Source: Bradyrhizobiaceae bacterium Ga0074131
Lineage (GTDB): Bacteria; Pseudomonadota; Alphaproteobacteria; Rhizobiales; Xanthobacteraceae
Assembly (NCBI GenBank): GCA_001464035.1
Contig: LNEC01000010.1
Span: forward strand, 124,001 to 188,000
Reading direction: 5' to 3'
DNA: 64,000 nucleotides
Part shown: one piece after another, positions 1 through 7,745 of the stretch
Position numbering within the stretch: position 1 is the first letter of the stretch
How the letters are laid out: every line of letters begins with the position of its first letter
Position numbers and translations under genes: made by a program
Notes under the pieces: generated by a model
Told to the model about the DNA's origin: nothing
The model's input: only the letters and a program-made list of their open reading frames with translations
Database searches by the model: none

Positions 1-480
1 GAGCGGACAGCCTATCTGAAGATGCGCCGCGCCGTGGCCGGCGAAGCCGCGGCGGAAGAGGGCGCGGAAGCCGAGGGCGAGGATACTTCCAGCGCGGTCC
101 AGCTCAGTTCCGAGCGATACGTCGAGATGTCGGCCCAGGAACAGGTCGTGCTCACGGTGTCGGTCAATGGCTACGGCAAGCGCACGTCGTCATTCGAATA
201 CCGGACCACCGGCCGCGGCGGCAAAGGCATCGTCGCGATGTCGGTCAATAACCGCAACGGCAAGCTGGTGGCCTCGTTCCCGGTCGAGGAAAGCGACCAG
301 ATCATGCTGGTCACCGACAAGGGGCAGCTGATCCGCTGCCCGGTCGAAGGCATCCGCATCGCCGGCCGCTCCACCCAGGGTGTCATCGTGTTCGACACCG
401 CCGAGGACGAGCATGTGGTGTCGGTCGAGCACATCGGCGAGGACGCCGAGAACGGCAATGGAAACGCAAACGGCGAGTAG
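1..480 (+). CDS. gyrA: DNA gyrase subunit A, C-terminal part (5' end outside window)
   Basis: The frame is open from base 1 and ends in TAG. About 159 residues remain, covering the last blades of the GyrA C-terminal beta-pinwheel that wraps DNA in the A2B2 supercoiling enzyme. Visible landmarks are ERTAYLKMRRAV, then an acidic Glu/Ala-rich insert, then RTTGRGGKGIVAM and DKGQLIRCPVEGIRI, and a polar tail ending NGNANGE. The methionine at 22 is internal, so the gene must be annotated as 5'-partial. The coaD-queA-tgt neighbourhood downstream matches the gyrA context of Bradyrhizobium and Rhodopseudomonas. ParC is an alternative in principle, but the pinwheel repeats and synteny favour GyrA. Confidence 0.93.
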   Translation, partial: ERTAYLKMRRAVAGEAAAEEGAEAEGEDTSSAVQLSSERYVEMSAQEQVVLTVSVNGYGKRTSSFEYRTTGRGGKGIVAMSVNNRNGKLVASFPVEESDQIMLVTDKGQLIRCPVEGIRIAGRSTQGVIVFDTAEDEHVVSVEHIGEDAENGNGNANGE

Positions 481-595
481 CGTGTGGCGAGAGGGACCCT
501 GTTCGCCCGTCACTCGCCATTCGCAACGTCCCATTCGCCCGCTCTTGATCTGGCGCTCGGTGCCGACGCGACAACCGGCCGTCCCCGGAATCAAG

Positions 596-625
596 GAGGT
601 CCCCGGGGGGCATCCCGGGGACCTC
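596..625 (+). terminator. 12-bp GC hairpin after gyrA
   Basis: A perfect 12-bp inverted repeat (596-607 with 614-625, six-base loop) lies 115 bases after the gyrA stop. No T-run follows, so it is either a non-canonical terminator or a 3'-end stabilising hairpin. The rest of 481-678 shows no gene. Confidence 0.45.
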
Positions 626-678
626 AGACCAGAGCAACCTGGCAGGACTCGAAGGTAAAATGGGTAATGACTGCGCCG

Positions 679-936
679 TTACGGGGTACGGTCGGCAGTC
701 ACCAGCCGGGCTTCCCGGATCATGGTCTTCTTGCCGGCGATGCGCAGGCAGGCCGCCTCGAAGTTCGGCCAGGCCTGCTGCGAGCAGTTGGGGCCGATCT
801 GCTTGATGTCCAGACGGTCGCCCTTGGCGAGGGCTACCGGGACGCTGGCTTCGACCTGCGGGGCAAAGCCGGGCAGAATGGTGAGCGCGCCTGCAATGAA
901 CGCGGCGATGGCGATGGCTGAAAGAGTCTTGATCAT
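679..936 (-). CDS. Small secreted protein of unknown function (85 aa)
   Basis: The product opens with a clear signal peptide (MIKTLSAIAIAAFIAG, hydrophobic to about residue 29), giving a mature periplasmic protein of about 55 residues. The mature part has two cysteines (PNCSQQAW and ACLRIAG) that could form a disulfide. It ends VTADRTP. It resembles short secreted proteins repeatedly found in Bradyrhizobium genomes; no enzymatic motif is visible. It converges with gyrA and is divergent from coaD, so it is probably monocistronic. The function is unknown. Confidence 0.7.
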   Translation of the reverse strand: MIKTLSAIAIAAFIAGALTILPGFAPQVEASVPVALAKGDRLDIKQIGPNCSQQAWPNFEAACLRIAGKKTMIREARLVTADRTP

Positions 937-1218
937 GACGGTCCCCTGTCATCGGGCCTGTTGGCCCGCCGTTTCGTTGGTCGATGGATACAAAGCGCCG
1001 GTTTCCGGATGTCTTCGCGCCCCCGCGAAATGGTTTCGTCCCGGCGGAGTTTTGTTTCGTGGGCCGCTCCCGCCGCGAAACATTGCCTGCCTGCCGAGAA
1101 GACGCCGTGACCCCTCAAGTGGTTCAGGGCCAGGCGCAATATAAAAACTGGGCGATTGCCTCCGGGGCGAGGAACCAACCCGGCTTGCGGGTCCGCCCGG
1201 GGCGGGGTAGAGGGGTTC

Positions 1219-1716
1219 ATGCCCCGCATCGCGCTGTATCCCGGCTCATTCGACCCCGTCACCAATGGACATCTGGATGTGGTCCGGCACGCCGTCGGGC
1301 TCTGCGACCGGCTGATCGTCGCCATTGGGGTTGCTCCCGGCAAGAAGCCGCTGTTCTCGACCGAGGAACGGCTGGAAATGGTCGAGCGGGTGTTTGCCCC
1401 CGTGGCCGCCGCGGCGCACTGCGCGTTCGATTGCACCACCTATGACAACCTGACCGTCGCGGCGGCGCAGAAGGCCGGGGCCACCATCATGATTCGCGGC
1501 CTGCGCGACGGCACCGATCTCGACTACGAGATGCAGATCGCGGGCATGAACGAGACCATGGCGCCCGGGGTGCATACCGTGTTCCTGCCGGCGTCGGTGG
1601 CGGTCCGCCCGATCACCGCCACACTGGTGCGGCAGATCGCTGCCATGGGCGGCGATGTCTCGGCGTTCGTGCCGCCGGCGGTTGCCGCCAGCCTCAAGAC
1701 CAAATTCGCTACCTGA
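1219..1716 (+). CDS. coaD: Phosphopantetheine adenylyltransferase
   Basis: CoaD transfers AMP from ATP to 4'-phosphopantetheine, giving dephospho-CoA, the penultimate step of CoA synthesis. The 165-residue length is normal. Residues 7-18 ([12 protein letters not shown]) contain the nucleotidyltransferase T/HxGH motif at 15-18. The downstream [15 protein letters not shown] segment and the [18 protein letters not shown]-terminal segment are also family hallmarks, although the usual ISS before TLVR reads ITA. An upstream in-frame ATG exists at 1156, but the start at 1219 gives the canonical N-terminus. A cyclophilin gene follows 26 bases later, suggesting one transcript. Confidence 0.95.
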   Translation: MPRIALYPGSFDPVTNGHLDVVRHAVGLCDRLIVAIGVAPGKKPLFSTEERLEMVERVFAPVAAAAHCAFDCTTYDNLTVAAAQKAGATIMIRGLRDGTDLDYEMQIAGMNETMAPGVHTVFLPASVAVRPITATLVRQIAAMGGDVSAFVPPAVAASLKTKFAT

Positions 1717-1742
1717 CCCGCTTTCTCTGATCCGGAGTTAAC

Positions 1743-2306
1743 ATGATCCGAATTCTTGGCCTGCTCGCCGCGCTGATCTGTGCGGCCCCCGCGATCGCCC
1801 AGCCGCTGCCCGCGGCTCTCGACAAGGCGAACGCGATCGTCATCGACAGCACCAAGGGCCGCATCGTGTTCAAGCTTCGCACCGACATCGCGCCGCAGCA
1901 TGCCGAGCGGATCAAACAGCTGGCGCGCGAGGGATTCTACAACAACGTGCCGTTCCACCGCGTGATGGACGGCTTCATGGCACAGACCGGCGACGGCCAG
2001 AATTTCAACGGCACCGGCGGCTCGAAATATCCGAACCTGAAGCAGGAATTTTCCAAGGTGCCGTTCACGCGCGGCGTGGTCGGCATGGCCAGGCGCGGCG
2101 ACAGCGTCGACACCGCCAACTCGCAATTTTTCTTCATGTTCGCCGACGGCGCGAGCCTCAACGGCCAGTACACCGTGATCGGCGAAGTGGTGTCCGGAAT
2201 GGACGTGGTCGACAAGTTGAAGAAGGCGCCGCCGGGCTCGCGCGGCGGTGAGGTGACCGACCCCGACAAGATGGTGAAGGTGCAAGTCGCATCCGACATC
2301 AAGTGA
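1743..2306 (+). CDS. Exported cyclophilin-type peptidyl-prolyl cis-trans isomerase
   Basis: A 187-residue cyclophilin that catalyses prolyl-peptide isomerisation, probably as a periplasmic folding helper. Residues 1-19 (MIRILGLLAALICAAPAIA) form a signal peptide ending at an AxA site. The cyclophilin core carries FHRVMDGFMAQTGDG (catalytic Arg in FHRV) and ANSQFFFMFADG. An SD-like CCGGAG lies before the ATG. It sits 26 bases after coaD and is followed 209 bases later by a cytoplasmic paralogue, so the two probably arose by tandem duplication with gain of an export signal. Confidence 0.92.
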   Translation: MIRILGLLAALICAAPAIAQPLPAALDKANAIVIDSTKGRIVFKLRTDIAPQHAERIKQLAREGFYNNVPFHRVMDGFMAQTGDGQNFNGTGGSKYPNLKQEFSKVPFTRGVVGMARRGDSVDTANSQFFFMFADGASLNGQYTVIGEVVSGMDVVDKLKKAPPGSRGGEVTDPDKMVKVQVASDIK

Positions 2307-2515
2307 GCGAAGTTAGGCGCCGCGCCGCAAATCGGCCCTTCGGTTCGCCGCGCGGCTTGATGCTGCAGCAATGGACCGCGCTCCGGTAGCGGGGCGTTGC
2401 GACGCTGCACGCTGTTGCCATCTACCGAGCACCGGGCGGCGCCATCGCCGGCCCCCGCCGCGGTCCCATTGAGATCTCGCTGGAAATTCCCACCCAAACC
2501 GACAGAGTAAAGAGC

Positions 2516-2980
2516 ATGGCTGATACCGAAAATACCTTGATCCTCGAAACCACCCAGGGCCCCGTCAAGATCGAGATGCGTCCCGACCTTGCGCCCGGTC
2601 ATGTCGCCCGCATCCAGGAACTGGTGCGCGAGGGCTTTTACGACGGCATCGTGTTCCATCGCGTGATCGATGGCTTCATGGCGCAGACCGGATGCCCGCA
2701 GGGCACCGGCACCGGCGGTTCCGGCAAGAAGCTGAAGGCGGAATTCAACAAGGAGCCGCATGTGCGCGGCACCACCTCGATGGCGCGCGCCGCCAGCCCG
2801 GATTCCGGCGACAGCCAGTTCTTCATCTGCTTCGACGACGCCTCGTTCCTCAACAACCAATACACCGTGTGGGGCAAGGTGACCGAGGGCATGGACAACG
2901 TCGACAAGATCAAGCGCGGCGAGCCGGTGCAGAACCCGGACAAGATCGTCAAGGCCCGCATGGCGCTGGACGCGGCGTAA
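2516..2980 (+). CDS. Cytoplasmic cyclophilin-type peptidyl-prolyl isomerase
   Basis: A 154-residue single-domain cyclophilin without a signal peptide. It shows the active-site FHRVIDGFMAQTGCP segment, a GTGTGGSGKKLKAEFN loop, GDSQFFICFDD, and LNNQYTVWGKV near the C-terminus. It is clearly related to the exported copy at 1743-2306; the DGFMAQTG core is shared. The 209-base gap before it (2307-2515) is GC-rich and shows no gene. Role: cytoplasmic prolyl isomerisation. Confidence 0.93.
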   Translation: MADTENTLILETTQGPVKIEMRPDLAPGHVARIQELVREGFYDGIVFHRVIDGFMAQTGCPQGTGTGGSGKKLKAEFNKEPHVRGTTSMARAASPDSGDSQFFICFDDASFLNNQYTVWGKVTEGMDNVDKIKRGEPVQNPDKIVKARMALDAA

Positions 2981-2997
2981 TCTCCGGCCGTTGAATT

Positions 2998-3137
2998 CTT
3001 CACCTCTCCCCGCAGGGGAGGTCGCGAGCGAAGCGAGCGGGTGAGGGGGCTTTGCTCTCACTTGATCCGGGCGCCCTCACCCGGAGCCTTCGCTTACGCT
3101 CAGTCTCCGACCTCTCCCCGACGAGGAGAGGTGAAGA
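2998..3137. repeat. Palindromic intergenic repeat (CTTCACCTCTCCCC type)
   Basis: The segment starts CTTCACCTCTCCCC and ends GGGGAGAGGTGAAG-like (with a small insertion). The two halves are inverted relatives: GCGAGCGAAGCGAGCGGGTGAG on the left is echoed by CTCACCC..CTTCGCTTACGCTC on the right. It forms a long imperfect stem. This GGTGAGGGGGC-type element is dispersed in many Bradyrhizobium and Rhodopseudomonas genomes (from memory). It lies between the cyclophilin and queA. Confidence 0.7.
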
Positions 3138-3175
3138 GGGCCGTGCCTCATGGCCCGGCTATGAGCCCGAACCGC

Positions 3176-4246
3176 ATGCGCACCGATCTGTTCGACTTCG
3201 AACTTCCCGCCGACAACATCGCGCTGCGGCCGGCGAGCCCACGCGATTCTGCGAGGATGCTGGTGGTGCGTCCCGACGGGAGCCTGCTCGACCGCATCGT
3301 CGGGGAGCTGCCGCAATGGCTCGAGCCCGGTGACCAGCTGGTGGTCAACGACACCAAGGTGATCCCGGCCCAGCTCACGGGACGTCGCATCGGCCGCGAC
3401 ACCGAGCCGAAGATCGAGGCGACGCTGATCAAGCGGCTCGACGGCTCGCGCTGGCAGGCGCTGGTCAAGCCGGCAAAGAAACTGGCGCCGGGCGACGTGG
3501 TCCGGTTCGGTCATGAGGGCAGGGTGTGCCTGCTCGGCCACCTCGATGCAGAGGTCGAGCACAAGGGCGATGACGGCGAGGTCGTGCTGTCCTTTACCTT
3601 CCACGGGCCGGCGCTGGATCAGGCGATTGCCGATCTCGGCAGCCCGCCGCTGCCGCCTTACATCGCCTCCAGGCGCTCCCCCGACGCGCGCGACGCCGCC
3701 GACTACCAGACCATGTTCGCGGCCATTGAGGGCGCGGTCGCAGCACCCACGGCGGGACTGCATTTTACCGCCGCGCTGGAAGCGGCACTGCGCGAACGCG
3801 GTGTCGGGATTCATCGCGTCACCCTGCATGTCGGGGCAGGGACCTTCCTGCCGGTCAAGGTGGAGGACACGTCAGGGCACAGGATGCACGCGGAATGGGG
3901 TTCCATTTCCCGGGAGACCGCCGACGCGCTGAACGCAGCCCGGGCCAATGGCGGTCGCATCGTCGCGGTCGGCACCACCTCGCTGCGGCTGCTGGAAAGC
4001 GCCGCCGCCGAAGACGGCACTATCCTGCCGTTCGAAGGTGACACCGCGATCTTCATCACGCCGAGCTATCGCTTCCGCGCAGTCGACATCCTGCTGACGA
4101 ATTTCCATCTGCCGCGCTCGACCCTGTTCATGCTGGTGTCGGCCTTCTCGGGGCTCGACACCATGAAGCAGGCCTACGCCCATGCAATCAGCAGCGGCTA
4201 TCGGTTTTATTCGTATGGCGACGCGTGCCTGCTGTTTCGCGGATGA
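3176..4246 (+). CDS. queA: S-adenosylmethionine:tRNA ribosyltransferase-isomerase
   Basis: QueA moves and isomerises the ribose of SAM onto 7-aminomethyl-7-deazaguanine in tRNA, forming epoxyqueuosine. The start [20 protein letters not shown] is the family's typical N-terminus, so 3176 is preferred over upstream in-frame ATGs at 3041 and 3161, which would read through the palindromic repeat. The 356-residue length is normal. Family segments [34 protein letters not shown] and [17 protein letters not shown] are all present. With tgt (6583) it supplies two steps of queuosine tRNA modification, although asd and the P460 gene on the other strand lie between them. Confidence 0.96.
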   Translation: MRTDLFDFELPADNIALRPASPRDSARMLVVRPDGSLLDRIVGELPQWLEPGDQLVVNDTKVIPAQLTGRRIGRDTEPKIEATLIKRLDGSRWQALVKPAKKLAPGDVVRFGHEGRVCLLGHLDAEVEHKGDDGEVVLSFTFHGPALDQAIADLGSPPLPPYIASRRSPDARDAADYQTMFAAIEGAVAAPTAGLHFTAALEAALRERGVGIHRVTLHVGAGTFLPVKVEDTSGHRMHAEWGSISRETADALNAARANGGRIVAVGTTSLRLLESAAAEDGTILPFEGDTAIFITPSYRFRAVDILLTNFHLPRSTLFMLVSAFSGLDTMKQAYAHAISSGYRFYSYGDACLLFRG

Positions 4247-4261
4247 TGCGTCGGTGGGCAA

Positions 4262-4294
4262 GGCGGGCATGGCGCAAGAGCGCCTTCGCCCGCC
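4262..4294. terminator. Convergent hairpin between queA and the P460 gene
   Basis: GGCGGGC (4262-4268) pairs with GCCCGCC (4288-4294), and GGCGC/GCGCC close an AAGA loop inside. It stands in the 76-base convergent gap, so it can end both transcripts. No long T-run is present. Confidence 0.5.
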
Positions 4295-4322
4295 CTTCGG
4301 CAGGCGCCACGCCACGGCGCGG

Positions 4323-5132
4323 CTATTTCACTTCGATCTTGCCCTTCATCTGTGGATGCAGGCCGCAGATGTATTCGTAGCTGCCGGGTTCGGCGATGCT
4401 GAGCTGGGCGGTCTGTCCCTTGAGGATGACCGCACTGCGTTGAACCTTGGCACCGCGGATGGTGACCTGATGCGGCGAGCCGTCGGTGTTGTGCCAGGTG
4501 ATCGGCGCGTTGGCCGCGACCGTCACGCTTTCGGGGCCGAAAAGGAAATTCGCAATGCTCACGACGCCCGGGCCCGGCGGCGGAGCGGCGGCCATATGTC
4601 CCGGCACGGTGCCCTTGAGGCCCGCGAGCGAGATCACAAAATCCTGTCCCTCATGCGGCTTGTGACACTGGAAGCATGCGGCGAGATTGGCCTTGTCATT
4701 GACCTTCTTGTCGGAGGTGAAAGCCTGATACTCCCATTCGCCGTTGCGAAGATCCGCGGGATATTCCGCCCCCCAGCCGGTGCGCTTTTCCATCACGGTA
4801 TAGGCGATGAGATCACCCTTGATGAAACGGCCCTTGTCGTCCTTGGTTGGATTTCCGGCCGCGTCGAGCTGCGCCTTGTATTGCACCAGCGTGAGCACCG
4901 TGCCGCTCGGGATCGGCTCGCCCTTTCGTGCGGCCTCAACCGCGGCGGGCGTCGACCACAATTCGCGATACTGCTTCACGTCGTAACGATCGACCGTGCT
5001 GTAAAGAACGCCCTTGTCCCAGTTATCGGGAAACACGACTTTGTCGCCCCCGGCGAATGCGGACAGGCCGAGAGTCAGCCCTGACGCCAAGCCGAGCGTG
5101 GCAGCGATTATCGCAAGTCTGGAATTGGTCAT
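4323..5132 (-). CDS. Exported cytochrome P460 - cupredoxin fusion protein
   Basis: This 269-residue protein joins two redox domains. A signal peptide (residues 1-27, ending SAFA) is followed by a cytochrome P460-like domain with the c-type haem motif CFQCH at 153-157. A Pro/Gly linker (about 183-190) leads to a plastocyanin-like cupredoxin domain. There, His221 (SPHQV), Cys256, His259 (CGLHP) and Met262 fit type-1 copper ligands. Cytochrome P460 proteins oxidise hydroxylamine or bind NO; the copper domain could pass electrons on, which is inference. It lies 145 bases downstream of asd on the same strand and converges with queA. The domain calls are by motif and need structural confirmation. 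Confidence 0.82.
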   Translation of the reverse strand: MTNSRLAIIAATLGLASGLTLGLSAFAGGDKVVFPDNWDKGVLYSTVDRYDVKQYRELWSTPAAVEAARKGEPIPSGTVLTLVQYKAQLDAAGNPTKDDKGRFIKGDLIAYTVMEKRTGWGAEYPADLRNGEWEYQAFTSDKKVNDKANLAACFQCHKPHEGQDFVISLAGLKGTVPGHMAAAPPPGPGVVSIANFLFGPESVTVAANAPITWHNTDGSPHQVTIRGAKVQRSAVILKGQTAQLSIAEPGSYEYICGLHPQMKGKIEVK

Positions 5133-5277
5133 CGAGCCCTCCCAACGCTAATGAATTCACATGGCCTTTGCATGGTGATGATTAGTCGAGGCGCGGCATT
5201 CCTCCCCTGGGTTTAAAACGCGGGGAAGTATACTGGAACGGATCATGAGTTCACCTCCTAAAAGGGGACGTTTCGAC

Positions 5278-6303
5278 TCAAGCCATGATGCGCTGCGGCA
5301 GCAATTCCGCGATCTGGATCGCATTCAGCGCGGCGCCCTTCAGCAGCTGATCCGCCGAGACGAATATCGAGATCGAATGTCCGGTGGGATCACTGAGATC
5401 CCCGCGGATGCGGCCGACCAGCACGTCATCCTGGCCCGACGCATCGATCGGCATCGGGAAATAGTTCTTCACTCGATCGTCGACGATCCTCACGCCCGGC
5501 GCGCCCGACAGAATCTCACGCACCTCGGCTTCCGTGATCGGATTTTCGCATTCGAAGGTGATCGCCGCGCAATGCGCACGCAATACCGGCACCCGAACGC
5601 AGGTCACGCCGACGGCGATCCGTTGGTCTTCGAAGATCTTTCGGGTTTCCTGGATGACCTTGGTCTCCTCCTCATTGTAGCCGGTCGCGGGGTCGATCGC
5701 CGTGTTGTGGTTGAACAGGTTGAAGGCGCAGGGGTGCGGCAGCACCTTCTGCCGGTAGGCCTCCTGGTTGAGGCTGGCGCGCGTCGACTCCACCAGTTCT
5801 TCCATGGCAGCCGCGCCGGCGCCGCTGGCCGCCTGATAGGTCGAGATGATCACGCGCTTGATCCGGTTGACTCGGTGGATCGGCCACAGCGGCACCAGCG
5901 CGGTGATCGCGGCGCAATTCGGATTGGCGATGATGCCCCTGTGCTCACCAATACGGTAGGCGTTGATCTCGGGGATCACCAGCGGCACGTCGGGGTCCAT
6001 GCGGAAGGCGGAGGAGTTGTCGACCACGACGGCGCCGGCCTTCACCGCGACCGGCACGAACTTGCGGGATATTCCGCCGCCGGCCGAAAACAGCGCGACG
6101 TCGACGCCGTCGAAGGAGTGCTCGGTGAGTTCCTCGATGACGATGCGCCGGCCGCGGAAGTCGATTGACTTGCCCGCGGAGCGCGCGCTGGACAGCGCCT
6201 TGAGCTTTCCGACGCGAAAGCCGCGCCGGTCCATGGTGGCGATAAATTCGGCGCCGACGGCGCCCGTGACGCCGGCAATGGCGACAACGGGATCGTTCTT
6301 CAC
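5278..6303 (-). CDS. asd: Aspartate-semialdehyde dehydrogenase
   Basis: Asd reduces aspartyl-phosphate to aspartate-semialdehyde, the branch point to lysine, diaminopimelate, threonine and methionine. The N-terminal Rossmann motif AIAGVTGAVG, the SAGGGISR segment, the catalytic Cys in NPNCAAIT (about residue 130) and the catalytic His in VLRAHCAAI (about 244) are present. The GTG at 6303 is chosen because GGAG sits six bases upstream; an in-frame ATG at 6315 would add four residues but lacks an SD. The sequence is the type found in plants, cyanobacteria and Gram-positives rather than the enterobacterial one, and another asd may exist elsewhere in the genome (not visible here). Its leader carries an attenuator (6344-6475). 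Confidence 0.93.
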   Translation of the reverse strand: MKNDPVVAIAGVTGAVGAEFIATMDRRGFRVGKLKALSSARSAGKSIDFRGRRIVIEELTEHSFDGVDVALFSAGGGISRKFVPVAVKAGAVVVDNSSAFRMDPDVPLVIPEINAYRIGEHRGIIANPNCAAITALVPLWPIHRVNRIKRVIISTYQAASGAGAAAMEELVESTRASLNQEAYRQKVLPHPCAFNLFNHNTAIDPATGYNEEETKVIQETRKIFEDQRIAVGVTCVRVPVLRAHCAAITFECENPITEAEVREILSGAPGVRIVDDRVKNYFPMPIDASGQDDVLVGRIRGDLSDPTGHSISIFVSADQLLKGAALNAIQIAELLPQRIMA

Positions 6304-6343
6304 TCTGGTCTCCATTCATTCGAGCCGGATCGTCCGAGGCAAC

Positions 6344-6374
6344 AAAAAAGCCCCGGACCTTTTCAGGCGGGGCT
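6344..6374 (-). terminator. Intrinsic terminator in the asd leader (3:4 hairpin)
   Basis: Read on the minus strand, AGCCCCG (6374-6368) and CGGGGCT (6355-6349) form a perfect 7-bp stem. It is extended by CCT/AGG across a two-base bulge and followed directly by six T (6349-6344). It lies 40 bases before the asd GTG. No annotated gene ends upstream on this strand, so it can only stop leader transcripts reading towards asd. Confidence 0.85.
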
Positions 6375-6439
6375 TCGGTTCCAAGATGATGCGGGTTGTC
6401 CGACTACGCGCGCAAATCTCCCGAAGCCCGGCAGGGCTT
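6344..6439 (-). promoter_or_regulatory. Transcription attenuator of asd (1:2, 2:3 and 3:4 alternative hairpins)
   Basis: Minus-strand region 1 is AAGCCC (6439-6434) and region 2 is GGGCTTCGG (6429-6421); 1:2 forms a 6-bp hairpin with a four-base loop. Region 3, CCGAAGCCC (6378-6370), is the exact 9-base complement of region 2 and is also the 5' arm of the terminator. Pairing 2:3 therefore excludes the terminator. Region 1 overlaps the last Lys codon of the leader ORF, so a ribosome stalled on Lys or Thr codons would mask region 1, free region 2 and antiterminate. A ribosome reaching the stop would favour termination. The geometry is seen directly; the regulatory behaviour is inferred from classical attenuators. 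Confidence 0.75.
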
Positions 6440-6475
6440 GGCGGTTTTCGCGTTGCGTTTAGCGTTCGTCGTCAT
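6404..6475 (-). CDS. Putative attenuator leader peptide (23 aa)
   Basis: An ATG-to-TAG ORF of 23 codons beginning MTTNAKRNAKTAK. It holds three Thr, four Lys and two Asn codons within its first 13 positions, all aspartate-family amino acids, and ends DLRA. No SD precedes the ATG. Instead a promoter -10 ends nine bases upstream, so the mRNA probably begins at or within three bases of the AUG (leaderless), as recalled for the Sinorhizobium trpL leader. Its coding region spans regions 1 and 2 of the attenuator. Compare a threonine or lysine leader peptide. Translation has not been shown. Confidence 0.65.
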   Translation of the reverse strand: MTTNAKRNAKTAKPCRASGDLRA

Positions 6476-6483
6476 GGCGCGGG

Positions 6484-6512
6484 CTTATGCGGGAGATTTT
6501 TACCGGCGTCAA
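6484..6512 (-). promoter_or_regulatory. Sigma-70-type promoter for the asd leader
   Basis: On the minus strand TTGACG (6512-6507) is followed by 17 bases and then CATAAG (6489-6484). This matches the housekeeping consensus at five of six and four of six positions with ideal spacing. The predicted start is at or just before the leader ATG at 6475. Confidence 0.65.
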
Positions 6513-6582
6513 CGGGTTTTGGAGCGAAAATCCGATGCAACGAGGTTGAACAGGACGCCGTTGTCACGCCATAAGCTGAACC

Positions 6583-7716
6583 ATGAGCCTTCCCAATCAC
6601 TTCGATCTGGTCGCCACCGACGGCGCCGCGCGTTGCGGACGGCTGGCGACGCCGCACGGTGTGGTGCGTACGCCGGCCTTCATGCCGGTCGGCACATCGG
6701 GTGCCATGAAGGGCATGCATTGGCGCGAGGTGCGCGGTGCCGGCGCCGATATCGTGCTCGGCAATACCTATCACTTGATGCTGCGGCCCGGCGCCGAGCG
6801 CATCGCCGCCCTCGGCGGCTTGCAGCGATTCACCGGCTGGAATGGCCCCATGCTGACCGACTCCGGCGGTTTCCAGGTGATGTCGCTGTCCGAGCTTCGC
6901 AAGGTCACAGAGAACGCGGTCACCTTTCGCTCGCATCTCGACGGCGCGAAGGTCGAACTGTCGCCGGAACGTTCCATCGAAGTGCAGCGGCTGCTGGGCT
7001 CCGACATCGCGATGCAGATGGACGAATGCATCCGCCTTCCCGCGGAGCGCGCCGATATCGAGCGCGCCATGCAGCTCTCGCTACGTTGGGCCGAGCGCAG
7101 CAAGCGCGCCTTCGAGCGTGCGCCAGCCGGATATATGCTGTTCGGCATCGCCCAAGGCGGCGATGTGCCCCAATTGCGGCACGCCAGCGCCAGGGGGCTC
7201 GTCGAGATCGGGTTTCACGGCTATGCGATCGGCGGCCTTGCGGTCGGCGAGCCGCAGGCGGTGATGCTGGCTATGATCGGGGAGGTGGCGCCGATCCTGC
7301 CGACGGACCGCCCGCGATATCTGATGGGCGTCGGCACGCCCGAGGACATGCTGGAGGCGGTGGCGCGTGGTATCGACATGTTCGATTGCGTGATGCCGAC
7401 CCGCAACGGGCGCCACGGCGTGGCGTTCACGCGGTTCGGCCAGGTCAATTTGCGCAACGCCCGCCACGCCGACGATCCGCGGCCGCTGGACGAGACAAGC
7501 GAATGGCCGTCGACGCGCGATTGCGCGCGCGCTTACTTGCATCACCTGGTCAAGTCGGGCGAGACGCTGGGCGCGATGCTGCTTTCGGAAATCAATGTCG
7601 CCTATTACCAGCGCCTGATGCAGGACATCCGCGACGCGATTTCAAAGGGCACGTTTGCAAGTTTTCGCGAGCGCACCCGCGCCGATTGGGCGAAGGGCGA
7701 CATCGCGCCGCGCTGA
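6583..7716 (+). CDS. tgt: tRNA-guanine transglycosylase, zinc ligands absent
   Basis: Tgt exchanges guanine 34 of GUN-anticodon tRNAs for preQ1, the step before QueA. The 377-residue TIM-barrel protein has the catalytic Asp in TDSGGFQVMSL and the nucleophile Asp in FDCVMPTRNGRHG. It retains ARAYLHHLVKSGE. The bacterial zinc site (CxCxxC plus a distal His) is missing: the segment reads SEWPSTRDCARAYLHHL, and the distal His position in LSEINVAYY is Ile. The start ATG at 6583 gives MSLPNHFDLVATDG, a typical N-terminus. It is transcribed divergently from the asd leader; the intervening 70 bases must hold both promoters. Confidence 0.94.
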   Translation: MSLPNHFDLVATDGAARCGRLATPHGVVRTPAFMPVGTSGAMKGMHWREVRGAGADIVLGNTYHLMLRPGAERIAALGGLQRFTGWNGPMLTDSGGFQVMSLSELRKVTENAVTFRSHLDGAKVELSPERSIEVQRLLGSDIAMQMDECIRLPAERADIERAMQLSLRWAERSKRAFERAPAGYMLFGIAQGGDVPQLRHASARGLVEIGFHGYAIGGLAVGEPQAVMLAMIGEVAPILPTDRPRYLMGVGTPEDMLEAVARGIDMFDCVMPTRNGRHGVAFTRFGQVNLRNARHADDPRPLDETSEWPSTRDCARAYLHHLVKSGETLGAMLLSEINVAYYQRLMQDIRDAISKGTFASFRERTRADWAKGDIAPR

Positions 7717-7745
7717 AAGCCGCCGAAGATCTCAGTTGGAAGGTC

